Assembly: GCA_900119625.1 (NCBI GenBank)
Contig: FPKD01000005.1
Location: 1 to 64,000 of the forward strand
Source of the DNA: Olsenella sp. kh2p3
Lineage (GTDB): Bacteria; Actinomycetota; Coriobacteriia; Coriobacteriales; Atopobiaceae
Length of the DNA stretch: 64,000 bases
Direction: 5' to 3'
Shown: one piece after another, positions 17,485 to 26,605 of the stretch
Numbering within the stretch: position 1 is the first letter of the stretch
How the letters are laid out: the number at the start of each line of letters is the position of its first letter
Notes under the pieces: generated by a model
Told to the model about the DNA's origin: nothing
Seen by the model: the letters and a program-made list of their open reading frames with translations, nothing else
Database searches by the model: none
Position numbers and translations under genes: made by a program

Positions 17485-18468
17485 TTAAACCTCGGTGCCC
17501 TCCTCGGGTGTGTTGGGTGCGGTGCCCTTGTCCTTGTCAGCAAACGCGGGACGGATGCCCGGAAAGAGGGCGAGCGCGGCGCACACCCACACCGCGGCAC
17601 CAAGCGCAACCTCAACGGCATAGAGCCAGGGGCTTGACCAGGGCACCAGGAAGGCGAGAAGCACCACAGCGCCCGCGGGCGGCATCCAGGTGCGCAAACC
17701 GTTCCAGGCAAGCACCAGCCCGACGAACGCAAACGCCGCCACAATCGGGCTGGACAGGCCAAAGGTGACCACGGCGTCTCTCGCCAGCGTGCCAATGATG
17801 CCTGCGATGGCGAGAACTGCCCAGGCCCGCCATGGGCGCAGGCGCAGCGTGAAGTCGGGGCGGGTAAGCTCGGTGTAGGCCACGAGCAGCGGTGGGACCG
17901 CGAGAAACACGTTGCCGGTGGCATAGGCAGGCACCGCGAACAGTGCGAACACGCACAAGCGGCGAGTCCAGGTTGCAAGGGCCTGCTCGATGGGAAGGCG
18001 GAAGGGGCGGTAGTCGATTGGCTCGCGAAGGCCCACGCGCTCGAGGGCAACCTGGCCCAGCTCGACAAGTGCCACCAGCACGAAGACGGCTACGGGGTAA
18101 ATCCAGGAGTCGGTCCCCAGGAGCATGGGCAGGATCGCCGCCGAGAGCATGGGGGTCATGTCGGCACCGGCAATGTTCATGCACAGGGCGCAGAAGGCGT
18201 AGCCGATGACCGCGCGGACAGGCAGCGGGATGCCGGGGAAGGCAAGGTTCATGACCAGGCCAAAGACGGCGCCGGTGGTCATAAGTGCGAGCATGCGCGG
18301 GCGGTTGACGTTCCAGGCCTGCTTGGGCTGGATCCACGCGCCGCAGAGGATGGCGGTCATCTCGGGAAAGAGGACCTCGGGCGAGCCGATGAGCACCGAG
18401 GCACCCACCATGGCAACGACGAAGATTCCAGCAAGAAGGATGGGCAGCCAGCGCTTTTGGAATGACAT
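17485..18468 (-). CDS. Multi-pass membrane protein, HPP-like
   Basis: A 327-residue protein with about ten hydrophobic segments. Two halves look alike: each ends in a segment with a proline pair or Pro-rich turn (GADMTPMLSAAILP and WMPPAGAVVLLAFLVP), as in a duplicated HPP-type membrane domain. Function is unknown. The start is set at ATG 18468 (MSFQKRWLP). The C-terminus is charged (DKDKGTAPNTPEEG). It is divergent from murB and does not belong to the riboflavin operon. Confidence 0.55.
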   Translation of the reverse strand: MSFQKRWLPILLAGIFVVAMVGASVLIGSPEVLFPEMTAILCGAWIQPKQAWNVNRPRMLALMTTGAVFGLVMNLAFPGIPLPVRAVIGYAFCALCMNIAGADMTPMLSAAILPMLLGTDSWIYPVAVFVLVALVELGQVALERVGLREPIDYRPFRLPIEQALATWTRRLCVFALFAVPAYATGNVFLAVPPLLVAYTELTRPDFTLRLRPWRAWAVLAIAGIIGTLARDAVVTFGLSSPIVAAFAFVGLVLAWNGLRTWMPPAGAVVLLAFLVPWSSPWLYAVEVALGAAVWVCAALALFPGIRPAFADKDKGTAPNTPEEGTEV

Positions 18469-18614
18469 GCGGAACGGCCTTCCGTGTTTGTGGTGTCGGG
18501 AGTGTAAGCGCAGGGTGAAGGCCCGCGCACAACATCCAACATCGTAGCCCACCTTGCTATACTCAAGAGCCAAACGCGTGTATGTAGCGTGCAAAACCCA
18601 AACTGAGGAGCATG

Positions 18615-19550
18615 ATGTCCGAAAGCGGCACTACTGGCGACGACCACTTGCAACCGCTCGCCTGGAAGCTTCGCTCGATTGTTGGCGAGGACAACGTCCT
18701 TGTGAACGAGCCGATGAGCGAGCATACGTCGTTCGAGATTGGCGGTCCGGCCGACCTCTTTGTGATTCCCGAGGACTTTGACGAGGTCCATGACGTTATC
18801 GATGCCTGCAAGCAGGCGGGCGTGCCCTACTTTGTGCTGGGCCGCGGGTCGGACCTGCTGGTTGCAGACGAGGGTTACCGCGGCGTGATTGTTGCCGTGG
18901 CAGACGGCCTCGTTGGCGTGAGCGTCGATGACGACGAGATGTGGTGTCAGGCGGGCGTGACCTTGCGCGAGGCCTCCGAGATGGCGTGTGAGCTGGGGCT
19001 TTCTGGTCTCGAGTTTGCCTGTGGCATTCCCGGCTCCATTGGCGGCGCCTGCTTCATGAACGCGGGCGCGTACGGCGGCTGCATGGCGGACGTCCTCAAG
19101 AACGTGCACGTGCTGCACCAGGATGGCCACGAGGAGACCATCCCCGTTGACGAGCTTGACCTGGGCTACCGCCACAGTCGCATTGCGGACGAGGGCATGG
19201 TGGTTCTCTCGGCGACCTTCGACCTTGACCGTGGCGACCCCGAGAAGATTCGCGAGACCATGGACGAGCTCACGCGCAGGCGCGAGGAGAAGCAGCCGCT
19301 CGAGCTGCCCAGTGCCGGCTCGACGTTCAAGCGTCCTGAGGGCTACTTTGTGGGCAAGCTCGTGACCGACGCTGGTCTGCGCGGCTACCAGGTAGGCGGC
19401 GCTGCCGTCTCGAAGAAGCACGCCGGCTTTGTGGTCAACGTGGGCGGAGCCACGGCGGCGGACGTTCGCGCGGTTATCGCGCACGTCCAGGACGAGGTCG
19501 AGCGCCAGTTTGGCGTGCGCCTGGAGCCCGAGGTGCGCTTCCTGGGGTAG
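18615..19550 (+). CDS. murB: UDP-N-acetylenolpyruvoylglucosamine reductase
   Basis: FAD enzyme that reduces the enolpyruvyl group to make UDP-N-acetylmuramic acid for peptidoglycan. FAD-binding motifs FVLGRGSDLLV and GIPGSIGGACFMNAGAYG, the catalytic serine region LPSAGSTFKRP, and the conserved glutamate in LEPEVRFLG at the end are present. About 311 residues, the shorter type without the E. coli loop insertion. Two ATG codons lie in tandem (18612, 18615); the second has better spacing from GAGGAG (18605-18610). Confidence 0.93.
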   Translation: MSESGTTGDDHLQPLAWKLRSIVGEDNVLVNEPMSEHTSFEIGGPADLFVIPEDFDEVHDVIDACKQAGVPYFVLGRGSDLLVADEGYRGVIVAVADGLVGVSVDDDEMWCQAGVTLREASEMACELGLSGLEFACGIPGSIGGACFMNAGAYGGCMADVLKNVHVLHQDGHEETIPVDELDLGYRHSRIADEGMVVLSATFDLDRGDPEKIRETMDELTRRREEKQPLELPSAGSTFKRPEGYFVGKLVTDAGLRGYQVGGAAVSKKHAGFVVNVGGATAADVRAVIAHVQDEVERQFGVRLEPEVRFLG

Positions 19551-19608
19551 GTAGGCGCTTTCTGGGGAGCTCCCAGCCGTTCTTCTCGCATGCTCTTCTC
19601 GTGCTCAA

Positions 19609-19702
19609 AACCTCACACGTGATGTTTCTTTTTCTATAATCGCTATTACCCATCAGGGATTTTGTCACTGAATATAAGAAAAGAAACACCACGTGTGAGG
19701 TT
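19609..19702. repeat. 94-nt palindrome (AACCTCACACGTG family), copy 1
   Basis: AACCTCACACGTG at the left and CACGTGTGAGGTT at the right, with ATGTTTCTTTT and AAAAGAAACA continuing the stem. Located 41 bases before the nuclease-like gene. The matching copy of identical length lies just after that gene at 20893-20986. Confidence 0.85.
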
Positions 19703-19743
19703 TTCGATGGAGCAGTGCAATCTTTCTAAGAGGGAGGCTCCCC

Positions 19744-20862
19744 GTGTACGCGCTTTTGTCTCATGACTCTGCCTGTGAGGTACTGAGGTTTCTCTCTGCG
19801 CGCTCGACGCTTCCGACTGAGTGCTGGCCATCTGTCTCGCAGAAGCTTTCAGGTGATCAGTGTGTCTCGACGCAGCGCGAGTACCGTCAGCTCTGCGAGA
19901 AGGTTGACCTAACTTCCCTTGGGGTTCGTTCGGCTCCGACGCACCTCCTTGTGTCTTCTCAGCAGATGAGGAGCAGCGGTCGCAGAGCCCATTTTCATGT
20001 GTGGTCTGCCGAGCTTCCTGCGAATTCGTGTTTTATTGTTGGCGACGACGTTCTGCTCAGCGGTCCGGAGTTCACTATCATGCAGTTTGCCGGAGCAACT
20101 GCGCGGCTGGATGGGCTTCTCGATGCGCATGCTGCAGCAGTTGCTGCAGAGGCCAGAATGCTGGCGGATTTGGGGCTTGAAGACCATGCGATGGCGGACA
20201 GCCCACTCGTTTGGGAGCATGAGCGCCGGATTGTGGCGGCGGCGGTCCTCGCCTGTGAGTTTGCCGGGTCGTATCGTCTGGGCATGCCTGGCGAGTCAAC
20301 GCGATACCGTATTTCGCCCATTATGAGCTGCAACGGGTTGGAGCTTATGGCGGCCAAGGCAGAGCGCACGACTGCGGCGTCGCGTGCGAGCAAAGCAGCC
20401 CGGCTGGCCTTTGATGGCTCAGCGTCGCCAATGGAGACGGCGCTGGCACTGCTGTTTGCGCTGCCTGTGGAATACGGTGGCTTTGGCTTGCCTCGCCCAG
20501 TGCTCAATAAGCCCGTTGATGTGTCGGGGTATCGTGGAGCACTGTCCGACAGGGATCAGGTGTCGCCTGATTTCCTTTGGCCAGAGAAGCGTGTGGCGTT
20601 GGAGTACGACAGCGGGGAGTTTCACTTTCAGGGCGAGAAGACTGCGGGTACAGATGCCGTTCGCGCCAACATCCTGACGGCACTTGGGTATCGGGTTTTC
20701 CGGGCAACTCCGCAGACGGTGCGGTCTTTGGCGGGAGTTGAGCTTCTCGGCAGACAGCTTGCTTGCGCGCTTGGTGTTGTTTTGGAGATTCCAGACGAGA
20801 TTTGCACCCTGCGACGTCGGCGCCTCCACGCGGAGCTCATGCCGTGCCGACGCGAGAGATAG
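19744..20862 (+). CDS. Orphan protein with AbiEi-like N-part and DUF559/Vsr-like nuclease fold
   Basis: A 372-residue protein. The C-terminal part (about 270-350) has PDFLWPEKRVALEYDSGEFH followed by RANILTALGYRVFRATPQT, the Asp...Glu-x-Asp pattern and following arginine of DUF559/Vsr-type PD-(D/E)XK nucleases. The middle has SGPEFTIMQFA and SPMETALALLFALPVEYGGFGL, shared with the gene at 56301-57509. No partner toxin gene is next to it. It starts in GTG or ATG context at 19744 behind GGGAGG. Base composition is a little lower in GC than the neighbours and it is bracketed by two identical-length palindromes, suggesting it moved or was inserted as a unit. Nuclease activity is inferred, not shown. 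Confidence 0.6.
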   Translation: MYALLSHDSACEVLRFLSARSTLPTECWPSVSQKLSGDQCVSTQREYRQLCEKVDLTSLGVRSAPTHLLVSSQQMRSSGRRAHFHVWSAELPANSCFIVGDDVLLSGPEFTIMQFAGATARLDGLLDAHAAAVAAEARMLADLGLEDHAMADSPLVWEHERRIVAAAVLACEFAGSYRLGMPGESTRYRISPIMSCNGLELMAAKAERTTAASRASKAARLAFDGSASPMETALALLFALPVEYGGFGLPRPVLNKPVDVSGYRGALSDRDQVSPDFLWPEKRVALEYDSGEFHFQGEKTAGTDAVRANILTALGYRVFRATPQTVRSLAGVELLGRQLACALGVVLEIPDEICTLRRRRLHAELMPCRRER

Positions 20863-20892
20863 CGGCCTTTTCTTCCTCTTGCACCGTTCGAT

Positions 20893-20986
20893 AACCTCAC
20901 ACGTGATATTTCTAAATTGATGTCATCTACATGCCAACTGGTCTTTTTCTGAGATATATCAATTTAGAAATATCACGTGTGAGGTT
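20893..20986. repeat. 94-nt palindrome (AACCTCACACGTG family), copy 2
   Basis: AACCTCACACGTGATATTTC at the left and the exact complement at the right, extended by TAAATTGAT/ATCAATTTA; the loop contains ATGCCAACTGG. Stem is nearly perfect over 29 bp. It closes the pair that brackets the 19744-20862 gene. Confidence 0.88.
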
Positions 20987-21056
20987 TGGGCAAAATGAAC
21001 GCCGCGACAGGGTTGGTGTCGCGGCGAAAAGCCTTTCGGCGAGAAAGGCTGCGCTC

Positions 21057-22421
21057 CTAGTTCTTCAGGCTGTTGAGCGGCGCGGGGAAGCGACCGCCTC
21101 GGTGCGCCAGGACGTTCCCGGCAAAGCGGTTCACACTCATGACCGGCGCACTGCCAAAGAGACCGCCAAACTCCAGCGTGTCGCCGTCCTTGTGGCCAAT
21201 CGCGGGAATCAGACGCACGGCCGTAGTCTTGGTGTTGATGACGCCGATGGCCATCTCGTCAGCGATGATGCCGGCGATGGCCTCCACGGGCGTGTCGCCG
21301 GGGATGGCAATCATGTCGAGGCCCACGGAGCACACGCTGGTCATGGCCTCGAGCTTCTCGATGGAGAGCGACCCGTCCTCGGCGGCGCGAATCATCCCGG
21401 CGTCTTCGGAGACGGGGATAAAGGCGCCGGAGAGCCCGCCCACGCTGGAGCTCGCCATGACGCCGCCCTTCTTGACGCAGTCGTTGAGCAGCGCCAGCGC
21501 GCAGGTGGTGCCAGGGCCGCCGCACTCGCCCACGCCGATGATCTCGAGGATCTTTGCCACGGAGTCGCCGGCAGCGGGAGTGGGCGCAAGCGACAGGTCC
21601 ACGATGCCCTTCTCGACGCCCAGCCGGCGCGACGCCTCGCGGCTCATTAGCTCGCCGGCGCGCGTAATCTTGAACGCAGTTCTCTTGATGGTCTCGGCGA
21701 CTTCCATGAGGTTTGCATCGTCGGGCAGCTGCTCCAGCGCCGCCGCCATCACGCCTGGGCCGGAGACGCCCACGTTAATCACGGCGTCGGCCTCGCCGGT
21801 TCCGTGCACCGCGCCGGCCATGAACGGCGAGTCCTCCACCATGTTGGCAAAGACCACGAACTTCGCCGCGCCGTAGCAGTCGATGTCCGTGGTGCGGCGC
21901 GCGCACTCGAGGATGGTCTGGGCCGAGAGAAGCACGGCATCCATGTTGATGCCGGCCCTGGTAGAGGCAATGTTCAGCGAGGAGCACACGCGCTCGGTGG
22001 TTGCGAGCGCCTCGGGCACCGAGTTGATGAGGCGGCGGTCGGCGTTGCCGATGCCCTTCTGAACCAGCGCAGAGAAGCCGCCCATGAAATCGATGCCCAG
22101 CGTCTGCGCGGCGCGGTCCATGGCGTGCGCGATGGGGGAGAGGTCTTCGTCTGCGCAGCCTGCCGCCACCTGTGCGACCGGCGTCACCGAGACGCGCTTG
22201 TTCGCAATGGGGATGCCGTACTCGGAGGCCAGGTCGTCGGCAACGGAGACAAGGTTCTCGGCCTGGTGCGTGATGCGGTCGTAGATCTTGTCGCACATGC
22301 GATCCATGTCCTCGTCGGCGCAGCCTGCGAGCGAGATGCCCATGGTGATTGTCCGGAGGTCGAGGTTTTGCTCCGTGACCATAGCGAGCGTCTCGGATAC
22401 TTCCTGCGGCGTGATGTCCAT
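21057..22421 (-). CDS. PFL family protein (UPF0210/DUF711)
   Basis: A 454-residue protein of the UPF0210 family, distantly related to pyruvate formate-lyase-like folds but without known activity. Conserved stretches include [40 protein letters not shown] and [24 protein letters not shown]. Length is normal. In many Firmicutes a small ACT-domain protein precedes it; here none does. The gene starts behind AAAGGGGCCC. Confidence 0.85.
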   Translation of the reverse strand: MDITPQEVSETLAMVTEQNLDLRTITMGISLAGCADEDMDRMCDKIYDRITHQAENLVSVADDLASEYGIPIANKRVSVTPVAQVAAGCADEDLSPIAHAMDRAAQTLGIDFMGGFSALVQKGIGNADRRLINSVPEALATTERVCSSLNIASTRAGINMDAVLLSAQTILECARRTTDIDCYGAAKFVVFANMVEDSPFMAGAVHGTGEADAVINVGVSGPGVMAAALEQLPDDANLMEVAETIKRTAFKITRAGELMSREASRRLGVEKGIVDLSLAPTPAAGDSVAKILEIIGVGECGGPGTTCALALLNDCVKKGGVMASSSVGGLSGAFIPVSEDAGMIRAAEDGSLSIEKLEAMTSVCSVGLDMIAIPGDTPVEAIAGIIADEMAIGVINTKTTAVRLIPAIGHKDGDTLEFGGLFGSAPVMSVNRFAGNVLAHRGGRFPAPLNSLKN

Positions 22422-22536
22422 CTGGGCCCCTTTGCTGTGACTGCTGGCTGTGCCACGTCATTATAGGTGAGCGAGAAGGCCGGCCACGGTGTAGTGCGCA
22501 ACAGGAAAAGGCCTTGCAAAGTAGGGCGTGGGCCAC

Positions 22537-22580
22537 GGCAGGGGGCCGCCCGCGCCGCGGCAGGGGGCCGCCCGCGCCGC
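22537..22580. repeat. Two tandem 22-bp repeats
   Basis: The unit GGCAGGGGGCCGCCCGCG + CCGC occurs at 22537-22558 and again at 22559-22580 without change, in the gap between the HAD gene and the PFL gene. Each unit contains the short palindrome GGGGCCGCCC. Likely slippage or terminator duplication. Confidence 0.8.
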
Positions 22581-22589
22581 GCACGGCCT

Positions 22590-23240
22590 TTACCAGCGTA
22601 GCTCTTGGAATGACGAGAACCGCTCGTCTGCGGCTGGAAGCTCCTGCGGCACGCATGAACCCGTGAACCCCAGCGTGTACACGCCTGCCGCCTGCGCCGA
22701 CGCAACTCCCGAGGGCGAGTCCTCGAACGCCACGGCCTCCGCGGGCGCCACGTCAAACGCTTCGAGCGCGTGGGTGTATGGCTCTGGGTGAGGCTTGTGC
22801 CGCCCGACGTCATCTCCGCCAATCACAAGCTCGACGAGGTCGGCAAGGCCAACGCGCGCAAGGCCCGCCTCTACGAGCGCGTGCCGCGTGGTCGAGACCA
22901 CGGCGATGCGTGCGCCCGCCGCATGAAGTCGCTGCATGAGCAGACGTGCCCCAGGGGATGCCTTGATGGGGAGCTCCTGGTAGATGATGTCGCTCGGCCC
23001 GCGATGGGCAAAGAACTCGGCGGCGCTCACGTCCATGCCGTGAGCGCGGAAGAGCGCGGGGATGGACTCCGAGCCGTCGGTCCCGGACAGCGATGCCTTC
23101 TCGGCCTCTGTTGGCTCGATGCCGTAGGAGGCGTAGGCCTTCTCGTCCAGCTCGATGCCAAAGCGCTCGGTGTCTGCGAGCGTGCCATCGAAGTCGAAAA
23201 GCGCCGCTCTCACGCATGCCGGCCGATGCGGCTTCCCCAT
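22590..23240 (-). CDS. HAD-superfamily phosphatase (beta-phosphoglucomutase-like)
   Basis: A 216-residue hydrolase with motif I DFDGTLADTE (Asp nucleophile and acid), motif II VVSTTRHA (here Ser-Thr), motif III Lys in GRHKPHPEPY and motif IV FEDSPSGVASA. The cap domain type and length match PGMB/phosphatase-like members that act on small sugar phosphates. Substrate not predictable. Start at 23240 (MGKPHRP) behind GGGAGGAAGC. Confidence 0.85.
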   Translation of the reverse strand: MGKPHRPACVRAALFDFDGTLADTERFGIELDEKAYASYGIEPTEAEKASLSGTDGSESIPALFRAHGMDVSAAEFFAHRGPSDIIYQELPIKASPGARLLMQRLHAAGARIAVVSTTRHALVEAGLARVGLADLVELVIGGDDVGRHKPHPEPYTHALEAFDVAPAEAVAFEDSPSGVASAQAAGVYTLGFTGSCVPQELPAADERFSSFQELRW

Positions 23241-23365
23241 GCTTCCTCCCGTATTCCTCGATTTCGCGTAGGGTTCATTGTAGTGTGTAGGGGCAGTTCG
23301 TCCGAAGCGATTTGCGCCGCGAGGGGCGCAGAATGGTGCCATGGTTTTGTGACGTTGGGAGCGAC

Positions 23366-23863
23366 ATGGGCAAGGGCAAGAAGCACGGTGGCAAGGGAGC
23401 CGAGAAGGACGTCGTTTGCGGTTGCAAGCATGTGACCAGGGCGGATGTGGAGGCTGCGGTTGCTGCGGGCGCGACGGGCTTGGCTGACGTCAAGCGCATG
23501 ACCGGTGCCGGGACCAAGTGGGGCAAGTGCAAGGGTCGCGTGAGGGCGTGCCTCGAGCAGGCGCTTGAGGCACGGGTCGCAGCGGGAGCTGCCGCGCTGG
23601 AGCCCGAAGCGGAGAACCCCCTGGTCATCCATGGGATTTACCGACACTTCAAAGGCGACTTCTACCTCGTCGAAAATGTGGCGCATGATTCCGAGACCGA
23701 CGAGGAGGTCGTGGTTTACCGCAAGCTCTATGGGGACGGCTCGCTTTGGGTCCGACCCAAGGCGATGTTCCTCTCGCCGGTTGACCACGAGAAGTACCCG
23801 GAGGTCACGCAGCGCTGGCGCTTTGAGCTGCAGCACGTGGAGAGCGTGGCTCGAAGGGTTTAG
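23366..23863 (+). CDS. BFD-like [2Fe-2S] domain fused to DUF1653
   Basis: A 165-residue fusion. Residues 15-65 follow the bacterioferritin-associated ferredoxin-like pattern: VCGCKHVTRADV, then TGAGTKWGKC. The usual four ligands are CxC...CxxC; here Cys18, Cys20 and Cys55 are kept but the third is Trp52, and an extra Cys62 is present, so cluster binding may be lost or altered. Residues 88-155 are DUF1653 (GIYRHFKGDFYLV, VVYRKLYGDGSLWVRP), a small beta domain of unknown role. Start at 23366 (MGKGKKHGG) behind GGGAG. The ArfB-like gene follows after 18 bases. Confidence 0.78.
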   Translation: MGKGKKHGGKGAEKDVVCGCKHVTRADVEAAVAAGATGLADVKRMTGAGTKWGKCKGRVRACLEQALEARVAAGAAALEPEAENPLVIHGIYRHFKGDFYLVENVAHDSETDEEVVVYRKLYGDGSLWVRPKAMFLSPVDHEKYPEVTQRWRFELQHVESVARRV

Positions 23864-23881
23864 GGGGTAGGCGGTTGACAC

Positions 23882-24259
23882 ATGGAGAAGAGGTTCACAT
23901 ACCAAGATTATGCCCGCTTTGCCCACCTAGGCAGTACGGAGCTTGCTCGCCAGTGCGTGGCAGAGGCGTTTCGGGCTACCGGCCCGGGCGGCCAGGGCGT
24001 CAACACCACCGACTCGGCCGTGCGCATGCGCCACGTGCCCACCGGCATAACTGTGGTGAGCAGGGAGTCTCGCAGCCAGCTTCAGAACAGGGAGCGCTGC
24101 CTCGAGAAGATTCACGCCGAGCTGCTTCGGCGCTCTCGGCGGCCAAAGAAGCGTCATGCAACAAAGCCTACCAGGGCATCTGTGCGTCGACGGCTTGATG
24201 AAAAGGGCAGGCGCGGGGCGGTAAAGCGCCTTCGGCGACGTCCCGGCATGGACGAATAG
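23882..24259 (+). CDS. arfB: Peptide release factor-like protein (ArfB/YaeJ type)
   Basis: A 125-residue protein with the catalytic GGQ at 36-38 ([16 protein letters not shown]), which hydrolyses peptidyl-tRNA, followed by [11 protein letters not shown] and a highly basic tail ([30 protein letters not shown]). The lack of codon-recognition domain and the basic tail match ArfB/ICT1-type rescue of stalled ribosomes. A plain RF-H/PrfH-like reading is less likely because of length. Confidence 0.82.
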   Translation: MEKRFTYQDYARFAHLGSTELARQCVAEAFRATGPGGQGVNTTDSAVRMRHVPTGITVVSRESRSQLQNRERCLEKIHAELLRRSRRPKKRHATKPTRASVRRRLDEKGRRGAVKRLRRRPGMDE

Positions 24260-24322
24260 GGCAAAGGTGGCAATGCGTGTTCGGCTAACTCCCGGAGTCT
24301 GGGGGCGGCGGCTTCGCTCCGG

Positions 24323-24573
24323 TGCACAATTCTGCTTTATCGAACGGCTTTTGGCGCTCGGTTGCACAAAAGTGGTCTATCGGACAGTCTTTTTCCCCAA
24401 CCGTCATCAATCATTTAACTAATTTTGCAAAAATATGAATATTATTCAAGATGTATGCATAATTCTGTAAATGTAATTAAATAGTTGATATTGCTCGCCA
24501 GAATGGACTGTACGATAGCGCACTTTTATGCAGTGACTTCCGTTTTCCTGTTCGATAACGCATTTTTATGCAG
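24323..24573. repeat. MITE-like element with doubled inverted repeats and AT-rich core
   Basis: On the left two related 25-mers start at 24323 (TGCACAATTCTGC...) and 24363 (TGCACAAAAGTGG...TATCGGACAG). On the right their inverted counterparts lie at 24508-24533 (CTGTACGATAGCG...) and 24548-24573 (CTGTTCGATAACG...). Both pairs are 40 bases apart, so the arms are symmetric over about 65 bases. The core 24388-24507 is far richer in A and T than anything near it and has no gene. It fills most of the 439-base gap 24260-24698. Confidence 0.6.
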
Positions 24574-24698
24574 CGAAGACGACAATCATTGGCTAGGCGG
24601 CGCTTCAAGCGGCTTCAATGAGGTTCGAGACGGGACGCCAGGTGTCGTTTGATGTCAACCCCTGATCGGCCCGGACCGCGGCCTGGGGGACTCACCCC

Positions 24699-25337
24699 CT
24701 AGCCCTCCTCTTCCTCCGCGAGGAAGTCGAGCAGCCGAACAATGCGCAGATCGGGGACGATCCACAGCAGAAATGCGACGACCACCGCCACAAGGGCAAC
24801 GTGGGACTTTGGTAGGACAAGGGCGAGCACCAGCGCAATTGCCTCAAGCCCAAGGGTGAGTCGCTCCTTGAGAAGTGAACGCTCCTCAACCATTGCGCGG
24901 CGCTCCATCTCTCGGTCATTTGCTGGGTTGGGAGGGCACGAACGGCTGAGATTTCGCCGGATGACGCGTTCAAGATTCATGTAGGCAACCGAGACCAGTA
25001 TGTTCACTATTACGTAGCAGGTAGTGGGCAGCGCGGCGAACTCCGTCTTCTGCATCCAGTCGGTTGCCAGCGGAAAGAACGAGAGGACAAAGAGAAACGC
25101 GAGGTTCGACCAGAGCATGCGGCCAGTCACGCGGTTGACCAGCTTGAGCAGGTGATGGTGGTTGTTCCAGTACGTCCCCACGCCAACAAAGCTTACGGCA
25201 TACGCGGCAATGGCCGGCAGCAGCCCCAGCAGGTCGGCAAGCTCGTCGCCATCGGGCGCGGTGATGCCCAACACCATGATTGTGATGATAATGGCGATCA
25301 CGCCATCGCTGAACGCTTCCATCCGGCCCTTGTCCAT
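24699..25337 (-). CDS. TMEM175-like membrane protein (putative potassium channel)
   Basis: A 212-residue protein starting MDKGRMEAFSDGVIAIIITIMVL, which carries the FSDGVxAIxxT signature of bacterial TMEM175 channels, followed by the YWNNHHHLLK segment and about six membrane helices. Bacterial members form tetrameric potassium channels. The C-terminus ends in an acidic run EEEE. It is monocistronic and divergent from the RpiR regulator. Confidence 0.82.
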   Translation of the reverse strand: MDKGRMEAFSDGVIAIIITIMVLGITAPDGDELADLLGLLPAIAAYAVSFVGVGTYWNNHHHLLKLVNRVTGRMLWSNLAFLFVLSFFPLATDWMQKTEFAALPTTCYVIVNILVSVAYMNLERVIRRNLSRSCPPNPANDREMERRAMVEERSLLKERLTLGLEAIALVLALVLPKSHVALVAVVVAFLLWIVPDLRIVRLLDFLAEEEEG

Positions 25338-25454
25338 ACGTCCTCCCTCGCTGCAATCACGGCAACTCAGGATAACGCGAGAAGGGCGCGCCTTGCGACG
25401 ACGCTTTGGGAACCCTCGGTGCTACCCTAGAGGTCTATCCAGAGAGGGGTCGCC

Positions 25455-26324
25455 ATGACAGGAAGCGAGAGCCACGAAGGCGTCGTCGACGCAATTCTTC
25501 AGCGCTACAAGGACCTTTCCGACGCCGAAAAGGCCGTTGCAGACTTTATCCTCACGCACAAGGGAACGGTTTCGTCCCTCTCGGCGGTCGAGATCGCCCG
25601 TCTTTCGGGCATCTCCAACACAACGGTCTCGCGCTTCGTCCGCTCGCTCGGCTACGCAAGCTTCGCCGACATGCGCTACGCCCTCGCGCGCGAGGAGACC
25701 GCCAGCAAGGAGCGCTCGTTCGACGACTCCCGCGGCATAGGCCTCTCCGACGTCCAGGGCTCGCTCGACTACGTGCTCGAGACCAAGATCGAGGAGCTGA
25801 GAAGCACGTTTGCCGCGCTTAGCGAGGAAAGCGTCGTCAAGGCAGTGGGCATCCTCTCCTCCGCCCGCATCGCGATGTTTGTGGGCGTGGGCAGCTCCCT
25901 TCCCGTCGCGCAGGGCTCCGCCATCAAGTTCTCGCAGGCGGGCGTCAACGCCATCTCCCCCTCCACGAGCGACGGCGCCATGATCACCGCCTCGCTCATG
26001 CAGCCGGACGACTGCCTGGTGGTCATCTCGAACTCCGGCCGTTCGGACCGCCTGCGCAAGATCATGAGCAACGCCATCGACCGAGGCGTCTCCACCATCG
26101 TGATCACGCGCAACGCAGAGTCGCCGCTCGCCGAGCGCGCGGACGTCGTCCTCAAGGTGGTCTCGCGCGACCACCTGCTCGTGAACGACTTCGACTTCTC
26201 CCACAACTCCATCAACTACGTGCTGGAATCGCTTCTGCTGCTGCTCTTCCACAGCTCGCGAGACGCCAACGAGTACAACCTCGAGCTCTTCAACCGCACC
26301 ATCGCAAGCGAGAAGGAAGGCTAG
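25455..26324 (+). CDS. MurR/RpiR-family transcriptional regulator
   Basis: A 289-residue regulator. The N-terminal HTH_6 domain (about 5-80) has LSAVEIARLSGISNTTVSRFVRSLGYASFADMR and the C-terminal SIS domain (about 120-270) has FVGVGSSLPVAQGSAIKFSQAG and VVISNSGRSDRL for binding a phosphosugar. It opens the glycan island, so control of GH3/GH78/GH2 genes downstream or the rha genes is plausible but inferred. A GC-rich hairpin follows. Confidence 0.88.
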   Translation: MTGSESHEGVVDAILQRYKDLSDAEKAVADFILTHKGTVSSLSAVEIARLSGISNTTVSRFVRSLGYASFADMRYALAREETASKERSFDDSRGIGLSDVQGSLDYVLETKIEELRSTFAALSEESVVKAVGILSSARIAMFVGVGSSLPVAQGSAIKFSQAGVNAISPSTSDGAMITASLMQPDDCLVVISNSGRSDRLRKIMSNAIDRGVSTIVITRNAESPLAERADVVLKVVSRDHLLVNDFDFSHNSINYVLESLLLLLFHSSRDANEYNLELFNRTIASEKEG

Positions 26325-26360
26325 CGAGAAGCCCAAAGCGCAAGCTACTGGTACGCCTAC

Positions 26361-26389
26361 GGGCGGCGCTTCCCCAAGGGGCGCCGCCC
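26361..26389 (+). terminator. Hairpin after the RpiR gene
   Basis: GGGCGGCGC (26361-26369) pairs with GCGCCGCCC (26381-26389), with CCCC/GGGG in between. No T-run follows; a terminator by position. Confidence 0.5.
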
Positions 26390-26458
26390 GCATCTTGTGT
26401 CATCGCATCATGGAGATAGGCTTCGCAACGCGCTCGCAGGCATGCACATACCACTGAC

Positions 26459-26487
26459 GGAAAATCGTTTTCACAAAAATCGTTACA
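26459..26487. promoter_or_regulatory. Candidate operator before the permuted GH3 gene
   Basis: Two similar sites lie side by side: AAAATCGTTTTC (26461-26472) and AAAAATCGTTAC (26476-26487). The 11-mer AAATCGTTTTC occurs again, inverted, at 37110-37120 between the GPH symporter and rhaB, so a shared regulator is possible. The regulator is not known. Confidence 0.45.
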
Positions 26488-26605
26488 TATGGCATGCTTT
26501 TTTACGAAAAACGGCACAGATGCCGGAAGAGCTGGTCGCGCGGAGAGTCGCGGGGGCGACCGTTGCCACGCGACCAGCAATCACGCAGTTGGAGGGAGCA
26601 ATCGG

